This document shows, one piece after another, positions 52,130 through 61,718 of a stretch of 62,643 bases of DNA. This DNA comes from Lachnospiraceae bacterium (lineage in GTDB: Bacteria; Bacillota; Clostridia; Lachnospirales; Lachnospiraceae), in NCBI GenBank assembly GCA_017479285.1, contig JAFVCL010000058.1, positions 1 to 62,643 on the forward strand. Reading direction: 5' to 3'. The notes under the pieces are model-generated. The model saw nothing but the letters and a program-made list of their open reading frames with translations. It ran no database searches and was not told the DNA's origin. The position numbers and the translations under genes are program-made. Each line of letters starts with the position of its first letter. Within the stretch, counting starts at the first letter, position 1.

Positions 52130-53995
52130 ATGTATCTTGAAAAGATAAACAAAGTAGGAGATATAAAGAAAATCCCGGCTGAGCACTATGGAGCCCTCGG
52201 GCAGGAAATAAGGGAATTCCTTATCGAGAAGATAAGCAGGACCGGGGGGCATCTCGGCTCTAATCTCGGAGTCGTTGAACTTACCATGGCGCTTCATCTT
52301 GAACTTAATCTGCCCAAGGATGAGATAATCTGGGATGTGGGACATCAGTCCTATACCCACAAGCTTCTGTCCGGCAGAAAAGAGGGCTTTGATACTTTAA
52401 GGATGTACGGAGGGATGAGCGGATTTCCGAAAAGAAGGGAGAGCGAGTGCGATCCCTTTGATACCGGACACAGTTCGACTTCGATATCCGCCGGTCTCGG
52501 GCTCGTGAAGGCAAGAGATATCAAAGGTGAAAAAAGATCCATTGTTTCCGTTATCGGTGACGGCTCCCTGACGGGCGGACTTGCCTTTGAAGCCCTTAAT
52601 AATGCGGGAAAGCTGGATACAAATTATATTATTATTCTGAATGATAACAAGATGTCCATATCCGAGAATGTCGGCGGTATACCCAAGTATTTGAGCTCGA
52701 TAAGGACATCGGAGGGGTATCTCGATCTTAAGGACGAGGTTTACCGCAAGGTAGCGGGAACCAGCGCCGGAGACAGTATTGTAAAGAATATCCGCAGGGC
52801 GAAAAATTCCTTTAAGTCACTTATGTCCCCGGGTATGATGTTCGAGGAGATGGGAATCGTTTACCTTGGTCCCATAAATGGACATGATATAGCCGAGATG
52901 AGAAAGGCTATCAGAGAGGCAAAGCGCTTTAAGAGAGCAGTTATGATACATGTGGTGACGGAGAAGGGAAAGGGCTACGAGCCTGCCATAAGGCATCCCG
53001 CAAGGTTCCACGGAACAGGTCCCTTTGATATTGAAACAGGTCTTCCGAAGAAGTCATCCGCCGTCTCGTGGACAAATGTATTTTCAACCGTTATGGTTAA
53101 GCTCGGGGCGCGAAATCCAAGGGTTTGCGCGGTTACCGCGGCCATGCCGGACGGCACGGGGCTTAAGAGGTTTTACAACGCGTATCCCGACAGGTTCTTT
53201 GATGTGGGTATCGCGGAGGAGCATGCGGTGACTTTTGCCGCGGGACTTGCCGCGGGAGGCCTTATACCGGTTGTCGCGATTTATTCCTCCTTCCTCCAAA
53301 GGGCATACGACCAGATAATCCACGATGTCTGCCTTCAGCAGCTTCCGGTGGTATTTGCGGTGGACAGGGCCGGGATAGTGGGAAATGACGGGGAGACCCA
53401 CCAGGGGATTTTTGATCTTTCGTTTTTATCAAGCATACCCGGTATGACAGTGTGCGCACCGAAGAATCTCTGGGAATTTTCGGATATGCTTAAATTTGCG
53501 GTTGATCTGGGAAAGCCGGTAGCGATAAGATATCCGAGAGGACCTGTGTATGAAGGGCTTGAGGAGTTTCGCTGTGAGATAACCATCGGTGAGGCCGAGT
53601 GGATATACAGAGAGGAAGAGATCGCGCTCTTCGCAGTGGGTTCAATGGTAGAGACCGCGGAAAAAGTCCGGAATGAGCTTGAAAAGAAGGGACATAAGGC
53701 AAGTATCATAAATGCACGCTTTGTATCTCCCATCGATGAGGATGCCATAAGAGAGGCGATGCGGTGTCATAAGCTTATCGTAACTCTTGAGGAGAATGTA
53801 AGAAGTGGAGGATTCGGAGAGAGAGTACTTGATTTTATAAACAGGGAAAAGCTTTCCGATGTGGGTACAGATACAAGGTGTCTTATCATAAGCCTTCCGG
53901 ATGAATATGTTGAGCACGGAGACTGCGGTCTTTTGAAGAAGCTTACGGGAATCGATGCGGATTCGGTAACTGAGAGGATACTGGAGGTTATTTAA
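52130..53995 (+). CDS. dxs: 1-deoxy-D-xylulose-5-phosphate synthase
   Basis: The thiamine-diphosphate enzyme that joins pyruvate and glyceraldehyde-3-phosphate in the MEP pathway. It is 621 residues. SRTGGHLGSNLGVVELTMALH, the ThDP motif GDGSLTGGLAFEA through LNDNKMSISENVG, the second-domain DVGIAEEHAVTFAAGLA, and HQGIFDLSFLSSIPGM are all intact. With ispA next door and ispF near 33 kb the window supplies three isoprenoid genes. Confidence 0.96.
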   Translation: MYLEKINKVGDIKKIPAEHYGALGQEIREFLIEKISRTGGHLGSNLGVVELTMALHLELNLPKDEIIWDVGHQSYTHKLLSGRKEGFDTLRMYGGMSGFPKRRESECDPFDTGHSSTSISAGLGLVKARDIKGEKRSIVSVIGDGSLTGGLAFEALNNAGKLDTNYIIILNDNKMSISENVGGIPKYLSSIRTSEGYLDLKDEVYRKVAGTSAGDSIVKNIRRAKNSFKSLMSPGMMFEEMGIVYLGPINGHDIAEMRKAIREAKRFKRAVMIHVVTEKGKGYEPAIRHPARFHGTGPFDIETGLPKKSSAVSWTNVFSTVMVKLGARNPRVCAVTAAMPDGTGLKRFYNAYPDRFFDVGIAEEHAVTFAAGLAAGGLIPVVAIYSSFLQRAYDQIIHDVCLQQLPVVFAVDRAGIVGNDGETHQGIFDLSFLSSIPGMTVCAPKNLWEFSDMLKFAVDLGKPVAIRYPRGPVYEGLEEFRCEITIGEAEWIYREEEIALFAVGSMVETAEKVRNELEKKGHKASIINARFVSPIDEDAIREAMRCHKLIVTLEENVRSGGFGERVLDFINREKLSDVGTDTRCLIISLPDEYVEHGDCGLLKKLTGIDADSVTERILEVI

Positions 53996-54046
53996 GCAGT
54001 ATTTAATTCCTGCTTGGATTTATTTTTTAGATACTGTTTTCATTTT

Positions 54047-54931
54047 ATGAAAGAACGACTTGATGTGATACTGGTGCAGGAAGGATATGCACCGTCGAGA
54101 GAAAAGGCAAAGGCCATTATAATGTCCGGAGTCGTTTATGTAAACGGACAGAAAGAGGACAAAGCGGGAAGCTTTTTTGACACTTCAAAGGTTAAGGTTG
54201 AAGTAAGGGGGAGCTCGCCGAAGTATGTGAGCCGGGGCGGATTAAAGCTTGAAAAGGCCATGGAGATTTGGGGCTTTGAACTCGGCGGAAAGGTCTGCAT
54301 GGATATAGGCGCGTCCACCGGAGGATTTACCGACTGTATGCTCCAAAAGGGGGCGGACAAGGTCTATTCGGTGGATGTGGGACACGGACAGCTGGACTGG
54401 AAGCTTAGAAACGACGGGAGAGTTGTCGTTATGGAGCAGACGAATTTCCGCTTCATGAAGCCGGAGGATATAGAGGATACTCTTGATTTTGCGAGTGTGG
54501 ATGTGTCTTTTATTTCTCTCACAAAGATACTTATCCCCGCGAGAAATCTTTTAAAGCCCGGAGGTGAGATGGTTTGCCTTATAAAGCCCCAGTTTGAGGC
54601 GGGAAAAGACAAGGTTGGAAAAAACGGGGTCGTAAGAGAGGCAAAGACTCATAAAGAGGTCGTATCCAAAATCGTTACATTTGCGGATATGATCGGTTTT
54701 GAAGTAAGAAATATCGATTTTTCTCCCATAAAAGGACCGGAGGGAAATATAGAATATCTGATGTATATCCGGAAACGGGAAGATATAAACGGGGATATAC
54801 TTGCTCTTTCGGAGAGGGAAGCGGAAGAGCGACTGGCGGAAGTGATCGCAGGCGGACAGGGACCTGCGCTTGACGGCGAATTCAAAGAAAAGATCGAAGA
54901 ATTAGTTTCGGAGTCACATGAGATTTTATGA
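54047..54931 (+). CDS. tlyA: TlyA-family rRNA 2'-O-methyltransferase
   Basis: A 294-residue protein. The N-terminal S4-like RNA-binding fold (RLDVILVQEGYAPSREKAKAIIMSGVVYVNG) is followed by an FtsJ-like methyltransferase fold with the SAM site CMDIGASTGGFTDCML and catalytic residues in GGEMVCLIKPQFEAGKD. It methylates rRNA cytidines and is also annotated as hemolysin-like. ATG 54047 is used because the longer ATG at 54014 has no ribosome site. Its TGA overlaps the nadK ATG. Confidence 0.92.
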   Translation: MKERLDVILVQEGYAPSREKAKAIIMSGVVYVNGQKEDKAGSFFDTSKVKVEVRGSSPKYVSRGGLKLEKAMEIWGFELGGKVCMDIGASTGGFTDCMLQKGADKVYSVDVGHGQLDWKLRNDGRVVVMEQTNFRFMKPEDIEDTLDFASVDVSFISLTKILIPARNLLKPGGEMVCLIKPQFEAGKDKVGKNGVVREAKTHKEVVSKIVTFADMIGFEVRNIDFSPIKGPEGNIEYLMYIRKREDINGDILALSEREAEERLAEVIAGGQGPALDGEFKEKIEELVSESHEIL

Positions 54932-55740
54932 AAAAATTTGTGATCTACAAAAATCCATACAAGGATAAGAACGGTACGATAACGGAAAGGGTGAGAACTT
55001 ATCTTAAGGAAAAGGGCGCCGAAGTATCGCTTTTTTCCGACTACCGGGGGGAGCCCGGCGAGGATGTTATGACCATCGTTCTCGGAGGGGACGGGACCAT
55101 GCTTCAGGCCATACGCGAGCCTGAGTTTATGAACGGCCCTGTAATCGGCATAAATCTCGGAACGCTGGGTTTTCTTACGGAGATTGAGACCGGTTCGATA
55201 GAGAGCGCTCTTGACAGGCTTCTTGCGGATGATTTTACCATCGAGAACAGGCTTCTTTTGGAGGGAAGCTCCTCCGGGGCGGGAAGTGTAAACGCGCTTA
55301 ACGATGTGGTTCTTTCAAGGAGCGGAAGTTTGAGGATATTCAGCTTTGATATATTCGTAAACGGACAGCCGCTGGGAACATACCTTGCGGACGGCATGAT
55401 AGTTTCCACTCCGACGGGCTCTACCGGATATAACCTCTCGGCAGGAGGACCTATCGCAAATCCGGCATCCGAGCTTATAATACTTACGCCTATCTGTCCT
55501 CACAGCTTGTACAGCAGGAGCATAATTCTTTCAAGCAATGACGAGGTTAGAATAGATATTCCGGCGTCGAAGGAGGGCGACATACAGGAGATGGAGCTCA
55601 GCTTTGACGGTGCGGGGAAAAGGATCGTAAAGACCGGGGAAAGCATAACGGTAAAAAGATCCGAAGCGAAGATCAAATTTGCAAAGCTGGGCAGGGACAG
55701 TTTTTTGCAGGTACTTAACAAAAAGATGAGTGAGAAATGA
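54928..55740 (+). CDS. nadK: NAD kinase
   Basis: A 270-residue kinase that makes NADP from NAD and ATP. VLGGDGTMLQA is the family glycine-rich motif with the catalytic Asp, followed by GINLGTLGFLTEIE, ALNDVVLSRSG and VSTPTGSTGYNLSAGGPI. It overlaps tlyA by four bases (ATGA), so the two are translationally coupled. Confidence 0.95.
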   Translation: MKKFVIYKNPYKDKNGTITERVRTYLKEKGAEVSLFSDYRGEPGEDVMTIVLGGDGTMLQAIREPEFMNGPVIGINLGTLGFLTEIETGSIESALDRLLADDFTIENRLLLEGSSSGAGSVNALNDVVLSRSGSLRIFSFDIFVNGQPLGTYLADGMIVSTPTGSTGYNLSAGGPIANPASELIILTPICPHSLYSRSIILSSNDEVRIDIPASKEGDIQEMELSFDGAGKRIVKTGESITVKRSEAKIKFAKLGRDSFLQVLNKKMSEK

Positions 55741-55741
55741 T

Positions 55742-56188
55742 ATGAAGGGTTTAAGGCAGAAAAAGCTTATTGAACTTATTGAGAATAACGAGATCGGAAC
55801 GCAGGAGGAGCTTGCGGAGCTTCTTTGCAAAAGCGGGTTTGAGGTGACTCAGGCGACTGTTTCGAGAGACATAAGGGAGCTGGGTCTTACGAAGGTTGCG
55901 GGAAGTATGGGAAATCAGAAATACATACTTATCGGCAGCCGGGAGAACGACCTCTCCGATAAATATATACGCGTTTTAAAGGACGGTTTTGTTTCTGTTG
56001 ATATGGCCCAGAATATTCTGGTAATAAAGACGGTTTCGGGTATGGCTATGGCGGTTGCGGCGGCTATCGACGCTATGGATTTTAAGGAGATAGTCGGCAG
56101 CATCGCGGGAGACGATACGATCATGGCCGCGGTAAGAACTGTCCCGGAGACCAGGTCACTCATGGAAAAGATCAGATCATTGGTCTGA
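55742..56188 (+). CDS. argR: arginine repressor
   Basis: A 148-residue ArgR/AhrC protein. The winged-helix N-terminus has LIELIENNEIGTQEELAELL and ATVSRDIRELGLTKV, and the hexamer-forming arginine-binding C-terminus has VIKTVSGMAMAVAAAIDAM and GSIAGDDTIMAAVR. ATG 55742 begins one base after nadK; an ATG at 55730 is possible but lies inside nadK. Confidence 0.94.
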   Translation: MKGLRQKKLIELIENNEIGTQEELAELLCKSGFEVTQATVSRDIRELGLTKVAGSMGNQKYILIGSRENDLSDKYIRVLKDGFVSVDMAQNILVIKTVSGMAMAVAAAIDAMDFKEIVGSIAGDDTIMAAVRTVPETRSLMEKIRSLV

Positions 56189-56236
56189 AATGTGAGATCT
56201 TTTTAGTTTAGCATAAAGGGGGACCATCATAAGTAT

Positions 56237-57925
56237 ATGCTACAGAGTATTCATGTAAAGAATCTGGCTCTGATAGAAGAGACGGAAAGCTATTTTACCG
56301 AAGGTCTTAATATAATAACCGGAGAGACTGGAGCCGGAAAATCGCTTCTTATCGGCTCCGTAAATCTTGCGCTCGGCGGTAAATTTGACGCTTCGATGTT
56401 AAGGCAGGGGAGTGACAGCGGTTATGTCGAGCTTGTCTTTGTAAGTAAGGATAAAAAGGTTTTGGATAAGCTTCGGGAGATGGAAATCGAACCGGAGGAT
56501 GACGGTCAGATAATCCTTACAAGAAAGCTTATGCAGGGAAAAAGCTCCTGCAGGATAAACGGTGAGACCGTAACCGTAAAGCAGGTTCAGTCGCTGGCGG
56601 AGGAGCTGATCGATATTCACGGTCAGCATGAGCACCAGAGTCTTCTTAAAAAATCAAAACATCTTGAGATACTTGACGCCTACGGGGAAAAGGAGATAAA
56701 GGTACTCCTCGAAAAAACCTCCCGATGTTTTTCGGATTACAAAAAGGCCCTTGCGGAGCTGAAGGAAAACGAGAAGGACAGCTCCGAGGTCGAGAGGGAA
56801 AAGTCGCTTCTTGAATTTGAGGTTAACGAGATAGAAAGCGCATGCTTAAAGGAGGACGAGGATGTTCTCCTTGAAGAAAAGTATTCGCGGATGTCAAATG
56901 CAAGAAAGATCGTGGAGGCTTTGGGGGAGGCATATTCCGCAACCTCAGAGTCCGAGGGAAACGCCTCGCAGCTTGTCGGACAGGCTCTGAGAAATATTGT
57001 AAGCGTAAGTAATTACGACAAAAGACTTGAAGCTCTTGTGGGCCAGATAAGCGATATAGAGAGCCTTTTAAATGACTTTAACAGGGATCTTTCGGGCTTC
57101 CTCGCCGATTATGATTTTGAGGAGGGAGAGTTTGAGAGCGTAACGGAGAGGCTGGATCTTATAAACGATCTCAAAAGAAAGTACGGAGACAGTATCAGTA
57201 AGATACTGGATTATGCCGGGGATGCCTCGGAGCGGCTCGGTAAGCTCAGTGATTACGAAGGATATATAAAATCCCTTAGAGAAAGGTCCGATAAGCTCTA
57301 TGGAGAGCTTACAGGGCTCTGCGGACAGCTTACAAAGGCACGGAAGAAGGTTGCTGAAAGGCTGTCTAAGGAACTTAAGGAATCGCTTATCGGTCTGAAT
57401 TTCCTGACCGTGGAGTTTGAGATAAGCATTAAGCCTCTGGATGAGCCGTCCGCGAAGGGCGCGGATGAGGTGGAGTTTATGATATCCACAAACCCGGGGG
57501 AGGGATTAAAGCCTCTCGGAAGTGTTGCAAGCGGGGGAGAGCTTTCGAGGATCATGCTTGGTATCAAGACGGTCATGGCAGAGCAGGACAGCACGGACAC
57601 GCTTATTTTTGATGAGATCGATGCAGGTATAAGCGGAAGGACTGCATGGAAGGTTTCCGAGAAGCTGGGACTTTTGGGAAGAAGGCACCAGGTGCTTTGC
57701 ATAACGCATCTTCCCCAGATTGCCGCGATGGCGGATTCGCATTTTGTTATCGAAAAGAGTACCGAAAACAAGGCTACACACACATCGGTAAGATGTATCG
57801 AGGACGAAGAATCGGTAAGAGAACTTGCAAGGCTTTTGGGAAGCGATGAGGAGTCAAAGGCCGCGCTTGAAAATGCGAGGGATATGAAGGAACAGGCAGC
57901 GAATGTAAAAAGGGGGTATAAGTAA
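56237..57925 (+). CDS. recN: DNA repair protein RecN
   Basis: A 562-residue SMC-like ATPase for double-strand-break repair. Walker A is TGETGAGKSLLIG at the N-terminus. A long coiled coil (about 150-370) follows. The C-terminal signature is GSVASGGELSRIMLG, and Walker B is DTLIFDEIDAGISGRTAW, with QVLCITHLPQIAAMADSH. The gene ends the nusB-to-recN block, as in other Firmicutes. Confidence 0.96.
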   Translation: MLQSIHVKNLALIEETESYFTEGLNIITGETGAGKSLLIGSVNLALGGKFDASMLRQGSDSGYVELVFVSKDKKVLDKLREMEIEPEDDGQIILTRKLMQGKSSCRINGETVTVKQVQSLAEELIDIHGQHEHQSLLKKSKHLEILDAYGEKEIKVLLEKTSRCFSDYKKALAELKENEKDSSEVEREKSLLEFEVNEIESACLKEDEDVLLEEKYSRMSNARKIVEALGEAYSATSESEGNASQLVGQALRNIVSVSNYDKRLEALVGQISDIESLLNDFNRDLSGFLADYDFEEGEFESVTERLDLINDLKRKYGDSISKILDYAGDASERLGKLSDYEGYIKSLRERSDKLYGELTGLCGQLTKARKKVAERLSKELKESLIGLNFLTVEFEISIKPLDEPSAKGADEVEFMISTNPGEGLKPLGSVASGGELSRIMLGIKTVMAEQDSTDTLIFDEIDAGISGRTAWKVSEKLGLLGRRHQVLCITHLPQIAAMADSHFVIEKSTENKATHTSVRCIEDEESVRELARLLGSDEESKAALENARDMKEQAANVKRGYK

Positions 57926-58014
57926 GCTTAAGTTTGAACACCGGAGCGCAGAGAGCCGAAGGAGACTCTTTGTTTAACGGATTATAAATACAGATGTAAG
58001 AGGATTATGAAAAA

Positions 58015-59853
58015 ATGAGACAGAAAAGAGAAGATGTAAGAAACATTGCTATCATAGCCCATGTAGACCACGGTAAGACTACACTGGTCGATGAGCTATT
58101 GAAGCAGAGCGGCGTATTTCGCGAGAACCAGGAGGTAGCGGAACGCGTCATGGATTCAAATGACATAGAGCGTGAGAGAGGGATCACAATCCTTTCAAAG
58201 AACACGGCGGTAATGTATAAGGGGACAAAGATAAATATAATCGACACCCCCGGTCACGCCGATTTCGGAGGAGAGGTTGAGCGCGTACTTAAGATGGTAA
58301 ACGGTGTTATCCTTGTGGTTGACGCGTTCGAGGGAGCAATGCCCCAGACCAAGTTCGTGCTTAGAAAGGCGCTTGAATTAAAGCTTCCGGTAATTGTCTG
58401 TATCAATAAGATCGATCGTCCGGAGGCGAGACCGGATGAGGTTGTTGATGAGGTTCTGGAGCTCTTTCTTGAGCTTGATGCGGATGATTCACAGCTTGAC
58501 TGTCCTTTTGTTTTCGCGTCCGCAAAGACCGGAATCGCGTCCCTTGACGCATCCGAGCCCGGAACAAATATGGAGCCTCTTTTTGAGACCATCCTCGATT
58601 ATATTCCCGCTCCCGAGGGAGATCCGGATGCCGGTACGCAGGTGCTTATAAGCACCATCGATTACAACGAGTATGTCGGAAGGATCGGTGTCGGAAAGGT
58701 AGATAACGGAAGCATTAAGGTAAATCAGGATGTTGTTATCTGCAACCATCACGAGCCTGATAAGCAGATCAAGGTCAAGGTAAGCAAGCTGTATGAGTTT
58801 GACGGACTCTCAAAGGTGGAGGTAAAGGAGGCGGGCATCGGTTCCATCGTTGCCATATCCGGAATCACGGATATCCACATCGGAGACACGCTCTGCTCAC
58901 CGGATAATGTTTCCCCGATACCTTTCCAGAAGATTTCCGAGCCTACGATTGCGATGGACTTTATCGTCAATGATTCGCCGCTTGCCGGACAGGAGGGGAA
59001 GTATGTAACAAGCCGTCATATAAGAGACAGGCTTATGCGGGAGCTTAACACGGATGTTTCACTTCGCGTAGAGGAGACGGATTCGACAGACAGATTCAAG
59101 GTAAGCGGAAGAGGAGAGCTGCATCTTTCCGTGCTTATCGAAAATATGCGCCGTGAGGGGTTTGAATTTGCGGTTTCCAAGGCCCAGGTGCTCTACAAGG
59201 AGGACGAGAACGGAAAACGTCTCGAGCCCATGGAGCTTGCGTATATCGATGTTCCCAACGATTTCGCCGGAGCGGTAATAGAAAAGCTCGGTCAGCGTAA
59301 GGGCGAGCTTAAGAATATGGGAAGTATCTCCGGAGGAACATATACAAGGCTTGAGTTTTCGATTCCCTCAAGAGGTCTTATCGGATACCGGGGTGAGTTT
59401 ATGACGGACACCAAGGGAAACGGTATCCTTAATACGATTTTTGACGGATATTCCCCCTACAAGGGAGATATCTCCTACCGCAAGCAGGGTTCGCTTATCG
59501 CTTTTGAAGCGGGAGAGGCTATTACCTACGGACTCTTTAACGCCCAGGAGAGAGGAACGCTCTTTATCGGACCGGGAGAAAAGGTATACGCCGGAATGGT
59601 TGTGGGACAGACAGGAAAGTCCGAGGATATCGAAGTAAATGTCTGCAAGAAAAAGCAGCTTACCAACACCCGTTCCTCCAGCGCTGACGAGGCATTAAGG
59701 CTGACTCCCCCGAGGATTCTTTCTCTGGAGCAGGCTCTTGATTTCATAGAGACGGATGAGCTTTTGGAGGTAACCCCGACCAAGCTCCGCATAAGGAAAA
59801 AACTCCTTGATTCAAGACTCAGAAAGCGGGCCGGATTTGCGCAAAACCAATAA
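58015..59853 (+). CDS. typA: ribosome-associated GTPase TypA/BipA
   Basis: A 612-residue translational GTPase. G1 AIIAHVDHGKTTLVDELL, the switch I/II run ERERGITILSKNTAV and DTPGHADFGGEVER, G4 CINKIDRP, and the BipA-specific C-terminus (SRGLIGYRGEFMTDTKGNGILN, KKKQLTNTRSSSADEALRLTPPR). It helps ribosome assembly in stress or cold. ATG 58015 lies downstream of an out-of-frame ATG at 58005. Confidence 0.97.
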   Translation: MRQKREDVRNIAIIAHVDHGKTTLVDELLKQSGVFRENQEVAERVMDSNDIERERGITILSKNTAVMYKGTKINIIDTPGHADFGGEVERVLKMVNGVILVVDAFEGAMPQTKFVLRKALELKLPVIVCINKIDRPEARPDEVVDEVLELFLELDADDSQLDCPFVFASAKTGIASLDASEPGTNMEPLFETILDYIPAPEGDPDAGTQVLISTIDYNEYVGRIGVGKVDNGSIKVNQDVVICNHHEPDKQIKVKVSKLYEFDGLSKVEVKEAGIGSIVAISGITDIHIGDTLCSPDNVSPIPFQKISEPTIAMDFIVNDSPLAGQEGKYVTSRHIRDRLMRELNTDVSLRVEETDSTDRFKVSGRGELHLSVLIENMRREGFEFAVSKAQVLYKEDENGKRLEPMELAYIDVPNDFAGAVIEKLGQRKGELKNMGSISGGTYTRLEFSIPSRGLIGYRGEFMTDTKGNGILNTIFDGYSPYKGDISYRKQGSLIAFEAGEAITYGLFNAQERGTLFIGPGEKVYAGMVVGQTGKSEDIEVNVCKKKQLTNTRSSSADEALRLTPPRILSLEQALDFIETDELLEVTPTKLRIRKKLLDSRLRKRAGFAQNQ

Positions 59854-59878
59854 GACGAAGGGAACCATAAGAAGCTTA

Positions 59879-59907
59879 TTGAATAATGGCGTTCCAGGTG
59901 TTATAAT
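59879..59907 (+). promoter_or_regulatory. sigma-A promoter of dapA
   Basis: TTGAAT at 59879-59884, a 17-bp spacer and TATAAT at 59902-59907. No lysine riboswitch is seen in the 109-bp leader region. Confidence 0.75.
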
Positions 59908-59962
59908 TTAAATTTGTAAAGTTAGGGCTTAAAGACTTTTATTTACAGAAAGAGGATAATAT

Positions 59963-60850
59963 ATGTCTATTTTTACCGGATCGGGTGTTGCGATAGTCAC
60001 ACCTATGAAAGAGAACGGAGATATCGATTATCCTGCATTTGAAAAGCTCATTGAGTTTCAGATCGCAGGAGGAACCGATGCAATAATTGTATGCGGTACC
60101 ACGGGTGAGGCTTCTACCCAGAGCCATGAGGAACATCTTGAGACCGTTAAATTCTGTGTTGATGTTGTAAAAAAGAGAATCCCGGTTATCGCCGGAACAG
60201 GTTCCAACTGCACTGATACGGCTGTTTACCTTTCAAAGGAGGCGGAGAGCTACGGTGTGGACGGAGTCCTTCTCGTGAGCCCTTATTATAACAAAGCTAC
60301 CCAGAACGGACTTTACGCTCACTTTAAGACCACCGCGGATGCGATAAATGTGCCGGCGATCCTTTACAATGTTCCCAGCAGAACGGGATGTAATATTCTT
60401 CCCGAGACTGCAGTTCGTCTTGCACAGGATTGCAAAAATATCGTTGCAATAAAGGAGGCAAGCGGAAATATCAGCCAGATCGCACATCTTGCGGCTATAA
60501 GCAAGGGATGCATCGACATCTATTCCGGAAATGACGACCAGATCGTGCCCATCCTTTCACTCGGAGGAAAGGGAGTTATCTCGGTTCTCGCGAATGTGGC
60601 ACCGAAGGAGACTCACGATATCTGCCAGCTTTATTTCGATGGAAAGGTTAAGGAGTCCTGCGCTGAGCAGCTTCGTGCGCTGGAGCTCTGCAATGCGCTT
60701 TTCTGTGAGGTAAATCCCATCCCCGTTAAGAAGGCTCTTAATCTTATGGGACTTACACCCGGAGGAATAAGACTTCCTCTTACCGAAATGGAGCCTGCCA
60801 ACACCGAGAGACTTGCAAAGGCAATGAGGGAGTACGGTGTTCTTAAATAA
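59963..60850 (+). CDS. dapA: 4-hydroxy-tetrahydrodipicolinate synthase
   Basis: A 295-residue TIM-barrel aldolase that condenses pyruvate with aspartate semialdehyde in lysine/diaminopimelate synthesis. CGTTGEASTQSHEEH, the Tyr in LVSPYYNKATQNGLYAHF, the Schiff-base Lys in IVAIKEASGN, and YSGNDDQIVP are present. It is followed by dapB. The product feeds peptidoglycan cross-linking. Confidence 0.96.
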   Translation: MSIFTGSGVAIVTPMKENGDIDYPAFEKLIEFQIAGGTDAIIVCGTTGEASTQSHEEHLETVKFCVDVVKKRIPVIAGTGSNCTDTAVYLSKEAESYGVDGVLLVSPYYNKATQNGLYAHFKTTADAINVPAILYNVPSRTGCNILPETAVRLAQDCKNIVAIKEASGNISQIAHLAAISKGCIDIYSGNDDQIVPILSLGGKGVISVLANVAPKETHDICQLYFDGKVKESCAEQLRALELCNALFCEVNPIPVKKALNLMGLTPGGIRLPLTEMEPANTERLAKAMREYGVLK

Positions 60851-60875
60851 GAACGGTTTTTAATTATAAGTTTTA

Positions 60876-60906
60876 AGGCAGGGAGTTTATTCTTCCTGCC
60901 TCTTTT
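60876..60906 (+). terminator. weak terminator between dapA and dapB
   Basis: AGGCAGGGAG (60876-60885) and CTTCCTGCCT (60892-60901) with one G-T pair form a 10-bp stem; only CTTTT follows. Partial termination would lower dapB relative to dapA. Confidence 0.6.
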
Positions 60907-60938
60907 AAAAATGTCAGTCACGCAACAGGAGGATTGAA

Positions 60939-61709
60939 ATGATAAATGTAGTAATGCACGGATGTAACGGAAAAATGGGTCAGGTTATCTCGGGAATAGT
61001 GGCAGCTGATGATAATATAAATATGCTTGCGGGGGTAGACAAATTCGACGACGGTCACAATCCCTATCCCGTTTTCGCGAATCTGGAGGATATTCCGGAG
61101 GGGGCAGATGTTATAATAGATTTTTCCACCGCCACCGCTGTGGACGGACTTCTTGATTATTGCGCAGAGAAGAATATTCCCGTTGTTCTCTGCACAACGG
61201 GTCTTACCCCGGAGCAGCTCAATAAAGTAAAGGAAACCTCCGGAAAGGTTGCGATACTCAAATCCGCAAATATGTCTCTCGGGATCAATCTGCTTATGAA
61301 GGTCTTAAAAGAAATCTCGCCGGTTCTTGCGGAAAACGGGTTTGATATCGAGGTTGTGGAAAAGCACCATAATCTTAAGCTGGATGCACCCAGCGGAACA
61401 GCTATTGCCCTTGCGGATTCCGTAAACAGCGCCTTTGATGAAAAGGATAAATATGAATATGTTTACGACAGAAGCGGACGCAGATTAAAGAGACCTCAAA
61501 AGGAAATCGGTATAAGTGCTGTAAGGGGCGGAACCATCGTCGGGGACCATGATGTTATCTTTGCCGGACAGGACGAGGTCGTTACCCTTTCCCATACGGC
61601 ATATTCCAAGGCTCTCTTTGGAAGGGGCGCGGTTTCTGCGGCTAAGTTTCTCGCGGGAAAGCCTGCGGGTATGTACGATATGAGCATGGTTATAGATGAG
61701 CTTATCTAG
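60939..61709 (+). CDS. dapB: 4-hydroxy-tetrahydrodipicolinate reductase
   Basis: A 256-residue reductase that uses NAD(P)H. The N-terminal fold is VMHGCNGKMGQVI, CTTGLTPEQ follows, the active-site block is EVVEKHHNLKLDAPSGTA, and GAVRGG-type SAVRGGTIVGDHDV and FAGQDEVVTLSHTAYSKALFGRGA complete it. ATG 60939 has AGGAGGATTG. Confidence 0.96.
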   Translation: MINVVMHGCNGKMGQVISGIVAADDNINMLAGVDKFDDGHNPYPVFANLEDIPEGADVIIDFSTATAVDGLLDYCAEKNIPVVLCTTGLTPEQLNKVKETSGKVAILKSANMSLGINLLMKVLKEISPVLAENGFDIEVVEKHHNLKLDAPSGTAIALADSVNSAFDEKDKYEYVYDRSGRRLKRPQKEIGISAVRGGTIVGDHDVIFAGQDEVVTLSHTAYSKALFGRGAVSAAKFLAGKPAGMYDMSMVIDELI

Positions 61710-61718
61710 GATGGCAAA

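Noticed and set aside
57926-58014. Terminator between recN and typA
   Set aside because: Only short imperfect complementarity (AGAG/CTCT) without a solid stem and U-run.
59854-59962. Lysine riboswitch before dapA
   Set aside because: About 110 bp with a normal promoter leaves too short a leader, and no L-box core was found.
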